Shown here in pieces: positions 7,338 through 15,194 of a DNA stretch of 22,281 nt; the stretch's first letter is position 1; the number at the start of each line of letters is the position of its first letter. Source of the DNA: UBA8514 sp050251415 (GTDB taxonomy: Bacteria > Bacillota > Clostridia > Lachnospirales > Anaerotignaceae); the NCBI GenBank assembly GCA_050251415.1, contig JBFWMT010000040.1, positions 1-22,281 of the forward strand. The letters are read 5' to 3'. A program made the position numbers and the translations under genes. The notes below the pieces were generated by a model. That model had not been told where the DNA came from. It saw only the letters and a program-made list of their open reading frames with translations, and did not search any database.

Positions 7338-7784
7338 ATGAAGGTTATATTACTTGAGGATGTAAAGAGTGTAGGCAAAAAAGGAGAAATAGTTAATGCA
7401 AGCGAGGGTTATGCAAAAAACTTTCTTATACCACGAAAATTAGGCGTTGAGGCAAATGCATCAAATATGAATGATATTAAGCTTAAAAAGCAAAGCGAGG
7501 ATAAGAGAAAAGCAGAAGAGCTTGCGGCAGCAAAAGAACTTAAAAATAAGATTGAAGAAAAAACTGTTAAAATACCTGTTAAAACAGGTGAAAACGGTAA
7601 GCTTTTTGGCTCTGTAACAAATAAGGAAATTGCGGTGGCTTTAGAGGAACAGGCAGGCATTAAAGTGGATAAGAAAAAAATAGTTCTTGATGACCAGATT
7701 AAAATGGTTGGAGAAAAAACAGTTGTTATTAAAATTCACCCACAAGTAAGCGCAGAGCTTAAAGTGGCTATTGTTGAAGCATAA
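7338..7784 (+). CDS. rplI: 50S ribosomal protein L9
   Basis: L9 binds 23S rRNA near the base of the L1 stalk and helps reading-frame fidelity. The 148-residue product has the standard length and the L9 signature from about residue 13 to 36 (GKKGEIVNASEGYAKNFLIP), a long charged connecting helix (about 42-75), and a C-terminal domain with GKLFGSVT. GAGGA within the end of gdpP supplies the ribosome binding site, so translation is probably coupled to gdpP. dnaB follows after 23 bases. Confidence 0.98.
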   Translation: MKVILLEDVKSVGKKGEIVNASEGYAKNFLIPRKLGVEANASNMNDIKLKKQSEDKRKAEELAAAKELKNKIEEKTVKIPVKTGENGKLFGSVTNKEIAVALEEQAGIKVDKKKIVLDDQIKMVGEKTVVIKIHPQVSAELKVAIVEA

Positions 7785-7807
7785 AAAGATTATTTTAAGG
7801 AGGAAGT

Positions 7808-9157
7808 ATGGAACAAAATAATAGCACAAATTCATATTTCCAAAAGGTGCCGCCACATGATATTGAGGCAGAGCAGGCAATTTTAAGTTCTATGTTTATA
7901 GACAGGGAAGCGGTTGCAGCAGCCATGGAGTTGCTTACAAGTGATTCGTTTTACAGACCCGACCATCAGCTTATATTTGAATCGGCAATGGAGCTGTACT
8001 CTGCCGGAAAGCCGATAGATATTATAACGGTTAAAAGCAGACTTGAAGAAAAAGGCGTATTTGAGCAGGTTGGAGGTATTGCCTACATTGCACAAATAGC
8101 ATCTGCGGTTGGTAGTTCTGTAAACGCAAGGCATTATGCCCAGATAGTTGAACAAAAGGCAGTTTTAAGGCGGCTTATAAAAACTACTACCGAAATATCC
8201 CAAGAGTGCTATGACGGAAAAACTAACTTAAACACCATTATGGAAAATGCCGAAAAAGGGATTTTCGATATAATGAATGGACGAACCAGCGGTGAAATGT
8301 CTCACATACGTGAGGTTACGGTTTCAGCCTTTGAGAAAATTGAGGATATATACAAAAACAAGGGCAAGCTTACAGGCGTTGCAACAGGGTTTGCGGATTT
8401 TGATGCAAAAACGGCAGGGCTACAGCGAAGTGACCTTGTGTTATTGGCGGCAAGACCATCTATGGGTAAAACAGCATTTGCTCTTAATATTGCACAAAAT
8501 GCTGCTATACGCCATAATGTGCCTGTTGCTATATTCTCGCTGGAAATGAGCAAGGAGCAGTTAGTAAACCGTATGCTTTGCTCTGAGGCAATGATAGATG
8601 CACAGAAAATGAGAACGGGTGAGTTGATGGACGACGACTGGCCAAAGCTGATACAGGCCATGGGGCCGCTTAGCCAGGCAGACATTTACATAGATGATAC
8701 ACCTGGTGTATCCCCTATGGATATAAGAAGCAAGTGCAGAAAAATGAAATTGGAAAAAGGCCTTGGGTTGATACTTATTGATTACTTACAGTTAATGAGT
8801 GGTGATGGGAAAATAGAAAGTCGTCAGCAGGAAATTTCCGCAATTTCACGTTCCCTTAAGGCTATTGCAAGAGAAATGGATGCACCAGTGATTGCTTTAA
8901 GCCAGCTTAGCCGTGCATGCGAGCAAAGAAGTGACCATAGGCCTATGCTTAGCGATTTGCGTGAATCGGGTGCAATTGAGCAGGATGCCGATGTAGTTGC
9001 ATTTTTGTACAGGGATGAGTATTATTTTCCTGAAACGGAGGCTAAAAATCAAGCCGAGCTGATTATTGCAAAACAGCGTAATGGCCCAACGGGAACTGTT
9101 AATCTTGCCTGGCTTGGGCAGTATACCAAATTTGGAAATTTACTTAAAAGCTTTTAA
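7808..9157 (+). CDS. dnaB: Replicative DNA helicase DnaB
   Basis: The hexameric helicase that unwinds DNA at the replication fork. The 449-residue protein has an N-terminal DnaB domain (about 12-115, starting VPPHDIEAEQAILS), a linker, and the RecA-like ATPase domain. Walker A is ARPSMGKT (215-222), Walker B lies in LILIDYLQLM, and SQLSRACEQR and SDLRESGAIEQDADVV mark the later DnaB motifs. No intein is present. This is the protein called DnaC in Bacillus subtilis. It ends the operon and is followed at once by a strong terminator. Confidence 0.98.
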   Translation: MEQNNSTNSYFQKVPPHDIEAEQAILSSMFIDREAVAAAMELLTSDSFYRPDHQLIFESAMELYSAGKPIDIITVKSRLEEKGVFEQVGGIAYIAQIASAVGSSVNARHYAQIVEQKAVLRRLIKTTTEISQECYDGKTNLNTIMENAEKGIFDIMNGRTSGEMSHIREVTVSAFEKIEDIYKNKGKLTGVATGFADFDAKTAGLQRSDLVLLAARPSMGKTAFALNIAQNAAIRHNVPVAIFSLEMSKEQLVNRMLCSEAMIDAQKMRTGELMDDDWPKLIQAMGPLSQADIYIDDTPGVSPMDIRSKCRKMKLEKGLGLILIDYLQLMSGDGKIESRQQEISAISRSLKAIAREMDAPVIALSQLSRACEQRSDHRPMLSDLRESGAIEQDADVVAFLYRDEYYFPETEAKNQAELIIAKQRNGPTGTVNLAWLGQYTKFGNLLKSF

Positions 9158-9161
9158 ATTT

Positions 9162-9205
9162 AAAAACCTTGGCGAGTATAAAATATTCGTCAAGGTTTTT
9201 TGTTT
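9162..9205 (+). terminator. Terminator between convergent dnaB and the DUF2148 gene
   Basis: AAAAACCTTGGCGA (9162-9175) pairs with TCGTCAAGGTTTTT (9187-9200) with one G-U pair and an 11-nt loop. The T run on one side and A run on the other let it work for both strands, fitting its place between converging genes. Confidence 0.9.
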
Positions 9206-9239
9206 TTATTTATAAACATGCGGAATTCCTAAAATTTGG

Positions 9240-9764
9240 TTATCTGTCAAAGTAAGGGCTTTTGCCATAGGTTGAAAGTGGAATTCCAAACATCTTTAAT
9301 GCTTCATCTCCAAGATAGCCAAGGCGTTTTGCTGCAAGACCTGTGGAGAGCATAATTCTATTATCTACATAATTCTTTGCAGCTATTGAAACGGCAGAGC
9401 CTAAAGCTATGCCAAGGTCAATGTCATCGTATGCACAGTGGCCGCCTGTTTTTGCAAGTTCAGCACAGGTTGGACATCCGCATAAACCGCAATTTAACCC
9501 TTTCATTCCACCAACTGTACCTATTAGCACAACGGCCTGGCTGTTATCAACATTTTTTGAATCTCTTTCAAAATACGCTGCACCTGTTTCCTCAAATAAT
9601 TTAAGCATTTCCTTTGAAAGGGCATCTTTTTCATCACCTGTAACTATGCCGGTAACTATTTTGTCTATGCCTCTTGCTTTTGGTGCAGTTCTTGCCGCTG
9701 CACACATTGTTTCAGCTGTATTAAGAATTGTATTTTTTTCTGCTACTGCTCCTCTAATAAACAT
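9240..9764 (-). CDS. DUF2148 ferredoxin-like domain protein
   Basis: A 174-residue protein of the DUF2148 family, found mainly in anaerobes and without a proven function. The key feature is C92-x2-C95-x-C97-x2-C100 in NCGLCGCPTC, with a further Cys110, able to hold an iron-sulphur cluster; the pattern recalls the Fe-S cluster domain of CO dehydrogenase-related proteins. The N-terminal part is Ala-rich (AETMCAAARTAPKARGIDKI), typical of the family. No signal peptide or membrane helix, so cytoplasmic. AGGAGG lies about seven bases before its ATG. It is divergent from the MATE exporter, sharing the promoter region. A redox or electron-transfer role is inference. Confidence 0.88.
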   Translation of the reverse strand: MFIRGAVAEKNTILNTAETMCAAARTAPKARGIDKIVTGIVTGDEKDALSKEMLKLFEETGAAYFERDSKNVDNSQAVVLIGTVGGMKGLNCGLCGCPTCAELAKTGGHCAYDDIDLGIALGSAVSIAAKNYVDNRIMLSTGLAAKRLGYLGDEALKMFGIPLSTYGKSPYFDR

Positions 9765-9833
9765 CGTAAAACCTCCTTAGAAAATCATAAAAAATAATTT
9801 TAAGCAATTACATTTACTGCAAAATTCTTAATT

Positions 9834-9885
9834 ATAATATCATTTTTAAAGTTCAGTTGCAAATAAAAAACTAAAGTGATACAAT
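9834..9885. promoter_or_regulatory. Back-to-back promoters sharing one -35 hexamer
   Basis: The palindrome TTGCAA (9857-9862) reads as a -35 on both strands. On plus, a 17-bp spacer leads to TACAAT (9880-9885) with TG one base upstream, an extended -10, driving the MATE gene. On minus, a 17-bp spacer leads to TATTAT (complement of 9834-9839), driving the DUF2148 gene. A perfect TATAAT overlaps the minus -10 three bases further on, but at 20-bp spacing. Confidence 0.55.
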
Positions 9886-9917
9886 TACTTTCATTGCATT
9901 TATTCAGGAGGCAAAAA

Positions 9918-11291
9918 ATGGAAGATATTATACAACAAAAAAATCCTCTAGGACATGAACCTGTTAAGATATTGCTTGGAAAGTTTGCAATACCCTCGGT
10001 TATTGCTTTTCTTGTAAATAATCTTTACAATGTGGTGGACCAAATATTTATTGGACAAGGCGTTGGATATTTGGGCAATGCAGCCACAACAGTGGCATTC
10101 CCTGTAGTTACTATTTCACTGGCAGTAGCAATGCTTTTTGGTTCGGGTGCAAGTGCCTATGCGGCAATTAAGTTGGGCGAAGGTAAACAACCTGTGGCTG
10201 AAAAAGTACTGAACAACGTATTTGTTATACTTGTTTTAGTGGGCATAATTATTGCGGTTTTGGGAATTATTTTTCTTAAACCAATGCTTAGGATGTTTGG
10301 GGCAACAGACACAGTTATGCCATTTGCTATTGACTACACATCCATAATTCTTCTTGGCACCCCCTTTATGACGGTAAGCGCTGGGCTTAGCAATATGGTG
10401 CGAACAGACGGAAACCCAAGGCTTTCTATGATAAGCATGGTTGTTGGTGCAGTACTTAACAGTATTCTAGACCCTATATACATTTTTGTTTTTAACTGGG
10501 GCGTTAAAGGAGCGGCCATAGCTACAGTTACAAGCCAAATTATTTCAGCAATTATTATATGTCATTATTTTATGAAAAAAAGTAAAATGCGCCTTAGTAA
10601 AAGTGAATTTAAGCCTGATTTTATGCTTATAAAGAATTTTACCGTACTTGGTATTGCCAGTTCAATAACACAGCTTGCAATGACAGTTTTAGTGGTTATA
10701 CTTAATAATACACTTGTGCATTATGGTAACCAAAGCCCTGTTGGCGGCGATATTGCCCTTAGCGCAATGGGTATAGTTATGAAGGTTAGTTCAATACTTA
10801 TAGGTGTAAACATTGGCATAAGTGTTGGAGCCCAGCCTATAATAGGTTTCAACCTTGGGGCAATGCAATTTAAAAGGGTGAAAGAAACATACATAGTTGC
10901 TGTTATAAGCGCAACTTTATTTTCCGTTGCTGGATGGATTGTTTGTGTATTTTTTCCGGGAAGTGTGTTGCAAATTTTTGGAACACAAGATGTTGTTTTT
11001 GCGGAATTTGCGGAAAAATGTATGCGGATTTATTTGTTTTTAATATTTGCATCTGGTTTTATTATAGTTACTACGGGGTACTTTCAGGCTACAGGTCAGC
11101 CGTTTAAGGCTTCAGTACTGTCTATGCTTAGGTCGCTCTTGCTTTTGGTGCCATTGATACTCATTTTGCCTTTGTATTTTGGGTTGGATGGTATATTGTA
11201 TGCAGGCCCTGTGGCAGAACTGATAACCCTTGTTGTTGTTGGCGTTTTTATAATTAAAGAGATTAGGGTATTAAATGAAAAATCTGCGTAA
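9918..11291 (+). CDS. MATE family efflux transporter
   Basis: A multidrug and toxin extrusion protein expected to export organic cations or drugs in exchange for Na+ or H+. The 457-residue protein has the family length and about 12 hydrophobic segments. The N-terminal stretch NPLGHEPVKILLGKFAIPS, followed by NNLYNVVDQIFIGQGVGYLG, is the classic MATE start (DinF/MepA-like). GxxxG-type NIGISVGAQPIIGFNLGA in the middle marks the second half. I place the start at ATG 9918, where AGGAGG precedes it by six bases; an upstream in-frame start at 9876 lies inside the promoter. Substrate cannot be told. No terminator follows before the GntR gene. Confidence 0.93.
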   Translation: MEDIIQQKNPLGHEPVKILLGKFAIPSVIAFLVNNLYNVVDQIFIGQGVGYLGNAATTVAFPVVTISLAVAMLFGSGASAYAAIKLGEGKQPVAEKVLNNVFVILVLVGIIIAVLGIIFLKPMLRMFGATDTVMPFAIDYTSIILLGTPFMTVSAGLSNMVRTDGNPRLSMISMVVGAVLNSILDPIYIFVFNWGVKGAAIATVTSQIISAIIICHYFMKKSKMRLSKSEFKPDFMLIKNFTVLGIASSITQLAMTVLVVILNNTLVHYGNQSPVGGDIALSAMGIVMKVSSILIGVNIGISVGAQPIIGFNLGAMQFKRVKETYIVAVISATLFSVAGWIVCVFFPGSVLQIFGTQDVVFAEFAEKCMRIYLFLIFASGFIIVTTGYFQATGQPFKASVLSMLRSLLLLVPLILILPLYFGLDGILYAGPVAELITLVVVGVFIIKEIRVLNEKSA

Positions 11292-11317
11292 ATTTACTGA
11301 AATTTTTTAGTCAGGCA

Positions 11318-11346
11318 TTGACAAAGCTTTGTCAAAAGGATAAGAT
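11318..11346 (+). promoter_or_regulatory. GntR gene promoter with an 18-bp palindromic operator candidate
   Basis: TTGACAAAGCTTTGTCAA (11318-11335) is a perfect palindrome. Its first six bases are a consensus -35, followed after 17 bp by TAAGAT (11341-11346) as -10. A dimeric repressor bound there would block the promoter. As the next gene is a GntR regulator, autoregulation is a reasonable inference. Confidence 0.55.
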
Positions 11347-11400
11347 TATTACTAAAATACAGCATATGTTATACCCAAAGCTGTAAGGGGGACAAAATAG

Positions 11401-12099
11401 ATGGAAATAAAATCAATACAAACAAAAAAAATATACAAAAACATTGTGGAACAAATCATTTTTCTAATAAGAGAAGGCAGCCTTAAAAGTGGAGATAAAC
11501 TGCCGCCTGAACGTGCGTTGGCTGAAATGCTTGATGTTAGCCGTGCATCCCTTAGGGAGGCGCTTAGCGTTATGGAAATTATGGGTGTAGTGGATATAAG
11601 ACCTGGAGAGGGCTCTTTTGTATCCGATTTGGATGTGCAGCCGTTTATTGCACTTGTACTTCCTTTACTTTTAAAAGAGGGAACTTTTGAGGACGACTTA
11701 CTGGAATTTAGACGTATTATTGAAATTTCAGGAATTAAGCTTGTGTGTAAAAACCTTGATGAAAACAGAGAAATGCTTAAGGAACTTAAGGAAATAATTG
11801 ATGAAATGGGAGAAAAACTTGATGATGCAGAAGCAGGAGCAAAGTTGGATATCAAATTTCATAAGATGCTTTTTTCTATGAGTAACAACATTGTACTTAT
11901 TAAGGTTTTGGAATATTTGGGCTTTATACTTGAAAGGACAGTAAAGTTTAACCGTAACACTATTCTTAAAAAAAGCGATAGCGCAAGCGTTTTGCATATG
12001 TACCATACGGACATTTATGAAGCTATTGTAAAGGGAGATGCCGATGTGGCAGGAAAGGCACTTGAGAGACATTTTGACTTTGTGCACAGCAAATTATAA
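11401..12099 (+). CDS. FadR-subfamily GntR transcription regulator
   Basis: A DNA-binding regulator with 232 residues. The winged helix-turn-helix spans about 7-75, with KLPPERALAEMLDVSRASL and the wing GEGSFVS. The C-terminal FCD domain (about 97-225) is all-helical, and the metal-binding pattern of this group is visible: Asp150, His154, His202, His224. FCD regulators usually sense small carboxylic acids such as lactate or sugar acids. GGGGGA lies 10 bases before the ATG. The neighbours, a MATE exporter and hppA, do not point to a ligand; the UxaA/PdxA locus 7.4 kb away is a possible target on family grounds only. A terminator 30 bases downstream ends its unit. Confidence 0.92.
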   Translation: MEIKSIQTKKIYKNIVEQIIFLIREGSLKSGDKLPPERALAEMLDVSRASLREALSVMEIMGVVDIRPGEGSFVSDLDVQPFIALVLPLLLKEGTFEDDLLEFRRIIEISGIKLVCKNLDENREMLKELKEIIDEMGEKLDDAEAGAKLDIKFHKMLFSMSNNIVLIKVLEYLGFILERTVKFNRNTILKKSDSASVLHMYHTDIYEAIVKGDADVAGKALERHFDFVHSKL

Positions 12100-12128
12100 A
12101 GAAAACAAATACCGATTGTTTATAATTA

Positions 12129-12160
12129 CCTCGAATTTTTTATTGATTCGAGGTTTTTTT
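12129..12160 (+). terminator. Terminator of the GntR regulator gene
   Basis: CCTCGAAT (12129-12136) and ATTCGAGG (12146-12153) pair perfectly over a 9-nt loop, followed by seven T. Confidence 0.9.
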
Positions 12161-12182
12161 GCGTAAACATACAAGAAAATAG

Positions 12183-12211
12183 TTGAAATAAAAAGTTTAC
12201 TATGATAAAAT
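12183..12211 (+). promoter_or_regulatory. Promoter of hppA
   Basis: TTGAAA (12183-12188), a 17-bp spacer and TAAAAT (12206-12211), with TG one base before the -10 as an extended element. The leader would be about 145 bases and contains two hairpins: ACACTAA/TTAGTGT (12244-12250 with 12275-12281) and the repeat at 12300-12331. Confidence 0.6.
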
Positions 12212-12299
12212 TAGTAGCTGTATGATAAATGGAATTTTAAGGTACACTAAAAGAAGAAATTATTGTAAATATTATTAGTGTGTAGCCTGAAATTACCAA

Positions 12300-12331
12300 G
12301 GAAACACTGATTACATTAAATCAGAGTTTCC
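12300..12331. repeat. Hairpin repeat, copy A (hppA leader)
   Basis: Arms GGAAACACTGATT and AATCAGAGTTTCC pair with one A-A mismatch over ACATTA. A stretch of 24 bases starting at 12298 is identical to the copy at 21030, and the core resembles 14431-14461. Confidence 0.6.
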
Positions 12332-12361
12332 ATAAAAAAATTAAATGGGGGTTTACAAAAA

Positions 12362-14347
12362 ATGGAAAGCATGGTTTATCTCGCTCCTGTGATGGGAGTA
12401 ATTGCACTTGTGTTCGCTTTTATCTTGGCTTCCAAAGTTGGAAAGCAAGAGGAAGGTACAGACAAAATGAAGGAAATCGCTGCATCTATTCATGAGGGCG
12501 CACAGGCATTCCTTTTTGCAGAGTATAAAATACTAGTTGTATTTGCTGCTGTGCTATTTGTATGTATCGGCATAGGTGTTGGCTGGACAACAGCAATTTG
12601 TTTCATAATTGGTGGATTGTTCTCAACACTTGCAGGGTATTTTGGTATGAATGTTGCTACAAAGGCTAACGTAAGAACTGCAAACGCAGCAAGAGAGGGC
12701 GGCATGAATAGAGCTCTTTCAACTGCATTCTCAGGTGGCGCTGTTATGGGAATGAGTGTTGTTGGCCTTGGTTTGTTCGGAATTAGTGTAATTTTTGCAA
12801 TTACAGGCGACACGGGCGTTTTATTCGGATTTAGCCTTGGTGCTTCATCAATTGCTTTGTTTGCACGTGTTGGCGGTGGTATTTACACAAAAGCTGCTGA
12901 CGTTGGTGCCGACCTTGTTGGTAAGGTAGAAGCAGGCATCCCAGAAGATGACCCACGTAATCCAGCAGTTATTGCAGATAACGTAGGTGACAATGTAGGC
13001 GACGTTGCAGGTATGGGGGCTGACCTTTTTGAATCTTATGTAGGTTCTATTGTTTCTGCACTTACACTTGGTGCTATTACTTATGCGGCAGGCAATGCGG
13101 GTGTAACGTTCCCACTGGTACTTGCGGCAATTGGTATTTTTGCGGCAATTATTGGTACATTCTTTGTTAAGGGGGACGAAAAATCAAGCCCTCACAAAGC
13201 ATTAAAAACAGGAACTTATGTTGCAAGTGCAGTTGTTATTATTGCATCATTTGTTTTAAGCAATATGTTTTTTGGAAGATTAAATGAGGCCATTGCTATT
13301 GTTGCAGGTCTTGTTGTTGGTGTGCTTATTGGTGTTGTTACCGAAGTTTATACTTCTGGGGACTACAAAGCAGTTAAAAAAATTGCTGACCAGTCTGAAA
13401 CAGGTGCGGCTACTACTATTATTAGTGGACTTGCTGTAGGTATGGAGTCAACAGCAGGTATTATTCTTCTTATCTGTGTTGGTATATTTTTAGCCTACAG
13501 ATTTGCAGGTCTTTATGGTATTGCTCTTTCAGCTGTTGGCATGCTGTCAACAACAGGTATTACTGTTGCAGTTGACGCTTATGGTCCAATTGCAGATAAT
13601 GCAGGTGGTATTGCTGAAATGGCAGCTCTTGACCATTCAGTAAGAACTATTACAGACAAGCTTGATGCAGTTGGTAATACAACAGCTGCTATGGGTAAGG
13701 GATTTGCTATCGGTTCAGCAGCTTTAACAGCTCTTGCACTTTTTGTTTCATATGCGCAGGTTGTTCAGCTTACAAGCATTGATATTCTTGATCATAAAGT
13801 AATAATCGGTTTATTTATTGGTGGTATGCTTCCTTTCCTTTTCTCTGCTTTTACAATGCAGTCTGTTGGTAAGGCAGCGTTCCAGATGATTGAAGAGGTT
13901 AGGCGTCAGTTTAAAACAATTCCTGGTATTATGGAAGGGACAGGTAAGCCTGACTACAAGAGTTGTGTGGCTATTTCTACGCAGGCAGCATTAAAAGAAA
14001 TGATGGTTCCAGGCCTTATGGCAGTGGTTGCACCAATTATTGTTGGTGTTCTTCTTGGACCTGCTGCGCTTGGCGGTCTTCTTGCTGGTTCACTTGTTAC
14101 AGGTGTGCTTATGGCTATATTTATGTCAAACGCTGGTGGTGCTTGGGATAATGCTAAAAAGTACATTGAAGAAGGAAATCACGGTGGAAAAGGTAGCGAA
14201 GCTCACAAAGCAGCTGTTGTTGGCGATACAGTTGGTGACCCATTCAAGGATACTTCAGGACCTTCAATTAACATTCTTATTAAGCTCATGACAGTAGTTT
14301 CACTTGTATTTGCACCATTATTCCTAGCAATTGGTGGTATTCTGTAA
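12362..14347 (+). CDS. hppA: Membrane-bound ion-pumping pyrophosphatase (K+-dependent class)
   Basis: Hydrolyses pyrophosphate and uses the energy to pump Na+ or H+ out of the cell. The 661-residue protein has the family length and about 16 membrane helices. Pyrophosphate/Mg binding motifs are clear: DVGADLVGKVE (180-190), ADNVGDNVGDVAGMGADLFES (about 205-225), and near the end GDTVGDPFKDTSGPS. The marker GNTTAA (438-443) has Ala rather than Lys at the discriminating site, placing it in the K+-dependent class; members in anaerobic Firmicutes are often Na+ pumps, but the ion is not settled here. ATG at 12362 follows GGGGG by about 11 bases; ATG at 12371 is a possible alternative. It has its own promoter and a strong terminator. 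Confidence 0.96.
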   Translation: MESMVYLAPVMGVIALVFAFILASKVGKQEEGTDKMKEIAASIHEGAQAFLFAEYKILVVFAAVLFVCIGIGVGWTTAICFIIGGLFSTLAGYFGMNVATKANVRTANAAREGGMNRALSTAFSGGAVMGMSVVGLGLFGISVIFAITGDTGVLFGFSLGASSIALFARVGGGIYTKAADVGADLVGKVEAGIPEDDPRNPAVIADNVGDNVGDVAGMGADLFESYVGSIVSALTLGAITYAAGNAGVTFPLVLAAIGIFAAIIGTFFVKGDEKSSPHKALKTGTYVASAVVIIASFVLSNMFFGRLNEAIAIVAGLVVGVLIGVVTEVYTSGDYKAVKKIADQSETGAATTIISGLAVGMESTAGIILLICVGIFLAYRFAGLYGIALSAVGMLSTTGITVAVDAYGPIADNAGGIAEMAALDHSVRTITDKLDAVGNTTAAMGKGFAIGSAALTALALFVSYAQVVQLTSIDILDHKVIIGLFIGGMLPFLFSAFTMQSVGKAAFQMIEEVRRQFKTIPGIMEGTGKPDYKSCVAISTQAALKEMMVPGLMAVVAPIIVGVLLGPAALGGLLAGSLVTGVLMAIFMSNAGGAWDNAKKYIEEGNHGGKGSEAHKAAVVGDTVGDPFKDTSGPSINILIKLMTVVSLVFAPLFLAIGGIL

Positions 14348-14358
14348 TTTAAATTTTG

Positions 14359-14391
14359 GCGCAGACCTAAAAATGGGTCTGCGCTTTTTTT
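14359..14391 (+). terminator. Terminator of hppA
   Basis: GCGCAGACC (14359-14367) pairs perfectly with GGTCTGCGC (14376-14384), followed by a T run. Confidence 0.93.
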
Positions 14392-14393
14392 AT

Positions 14394-14422
14394 TTGACAA
14401 TAAATGTCAATTGATTTAATAT
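14394..14422 (+). promoter_or_regulatory. Probable promoter of the DUF2461 gene with inverted repeat
   Basis: TTGACA (14394-14399) and TAATAT (14417-14422) are 17 bp apart; TATAAT at 14420-14425 would need a 20-bp spacer. TTGACA also pairs with TGTCAA (14405-14410) across five bases, an inverted repeat over the -35 with the same outer bases as the palindrome at 11318. Confidence 0.45.
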
Positions 14423-14452
14423 AATCTAGGGAATATTGATTATATTAAATCA
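14412..14452 (+). repeat. 15-bp perfect inverted repeat in the DUF2461 leader
   Basis: TGATTTAATATAATC (14412-14426) is the exact reverse complement of GATTATATTAAATCA (14438-14452), with an 11-nt centre. It overlaps the -10 region on the left and ends nine bases before the AGGAGG on the right. Confidence 0.6.
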
Positions 14453-14461
14453 GTGTTTACC
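14431..14461. repeat. Hairpin repeat, copy C (diverged)
   Basis: The core TGATTATATTAAATCAGTG, with GTTT following, matches copies A and B apart from a few bases. Its own arms AATATTGATT and AATCAGTGTT can pair only with two G-U pairs, so the hairpin is weaker as DNA than as RNA. Confidence 0.45.
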
Positions 14462-14475
14462 AGGAGGTGAATAGA

Positions 14476-15150
14476 ATGAAGCAAAAGGACAGCTTTACCG
14501 GTTTTCCCAAAGAGCTTACAGATTTTCTTTGGGAGCTTAGATTTAATAACAACAAAGAATGGTTTGATAAAAACCGTGATAAATACAAAGCATTACTTAA
14601 AGACCCTATGGATAGCTTTGCTTTTGATATGAGCCAAATGCTTGCAAAAAGCACTGGCGATTTGGTTACTCCAGCAGTATCCCGAATGAACAGAGACATT
14701 CGATTTTCTAAAAACAAAGAGCCCTACCGAGACCACAAATGGGTAGTGTTTAAGCGTGAAGAGGGAACATGGAAAAATAAGCCGGCCATGTTTTTTGAGC
14801 TTGGACCTGAATACTACACAATAGGGATGGGTATTTATGAGAGCTTGCCTGCATATATGAAGGCATTTAGAAAAAAAGTTGACAGTAATACGGCTGAATT
14901 CGAACGTCTTATAAAAAAGTATGATAAAAGCGATATTTTTACCCTTGTGGGTGGTGTTTACAAAAGGAAATTTTCAACAGACAAAAGTGAGGAAGTTATA
15001 AACTGGTATCAGCGTAAGAGCATTGTACTTATATGCAGTAGAAGCATTGATGAACTTGTATATTCAAGAGAATTACTGGATTTTTGCCATAAACAGTTCC
15101 AATTTTTAATGCCAATGATGGACTATATGATGTCGGTAAGTCTAAAGTAA
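14476..15150 (+). CDS. DUF2461 domain protein
   Basis: A 224-residue cytoplasmic protein of the DUF2461 family (TIGR02453), which has no proven function. Family marks are FPKELTDFLWELRFNNNKEWF at the start (aromatic, then N-x-K-x-W-F), VSRMNRDIRFSKNKEPYRDH in the middle, and FFELGPEYYTIGMGIYES. Length fits. ATG at 14476 is used because AGGAGG precedes it by eight bases; a GTG nine bases earlier overlaps that site. It is a single-gene unit, with the minus-strand DUF4397 gene facing it. Members occur widely in bacteria, so it is not a mobile-region gene. Confidence 0.9.
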   Translation: MKQKDSFTGFPKELTDFLWELRFNNNKEWFDKNRDKYKALLKDPMDSFAFDMSQMLAKSTGDLVTPAVSRMNRDIRFSKNKEPYRDHKWVVFKREEGTWKNKPAMFFELGPEYYTIGMGIYESLPAYMKAFRKKVDSNTAEFERLIKKYDKSDIFTLVGGVYKRKFSTDKSEEVINWYQRKSIVLICSRSIDELVYSRELLDFCHKQFQFLMPMMDYMMSVSLK

Positions 15151-15152
15151 GT

Positions 15153-15188
15153 AAAAAAGCTACCCCAAAGCATACAGCAATGGGGCAG
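15153..15188 (-). terminator. Terminator of the DUF4397 gene
   Basis: On the minus strand CTGCCCCA (15188-15181) pairs with TGGGGTAG (15167-15160) with one G-U pair, followed by a run of six T (15158-15153). It sits against the end of the converging DUF2461 gene. Confidence 0.75.
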
Positions 15189-15194
15189 TTGCAA

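Noticed and set aside
13954..14291. Short ORFs on both strands inside the end of hppA
   Set aside because: They lie wholly within a conserved membrane pyrophosphatase coding region and have no independent signals.
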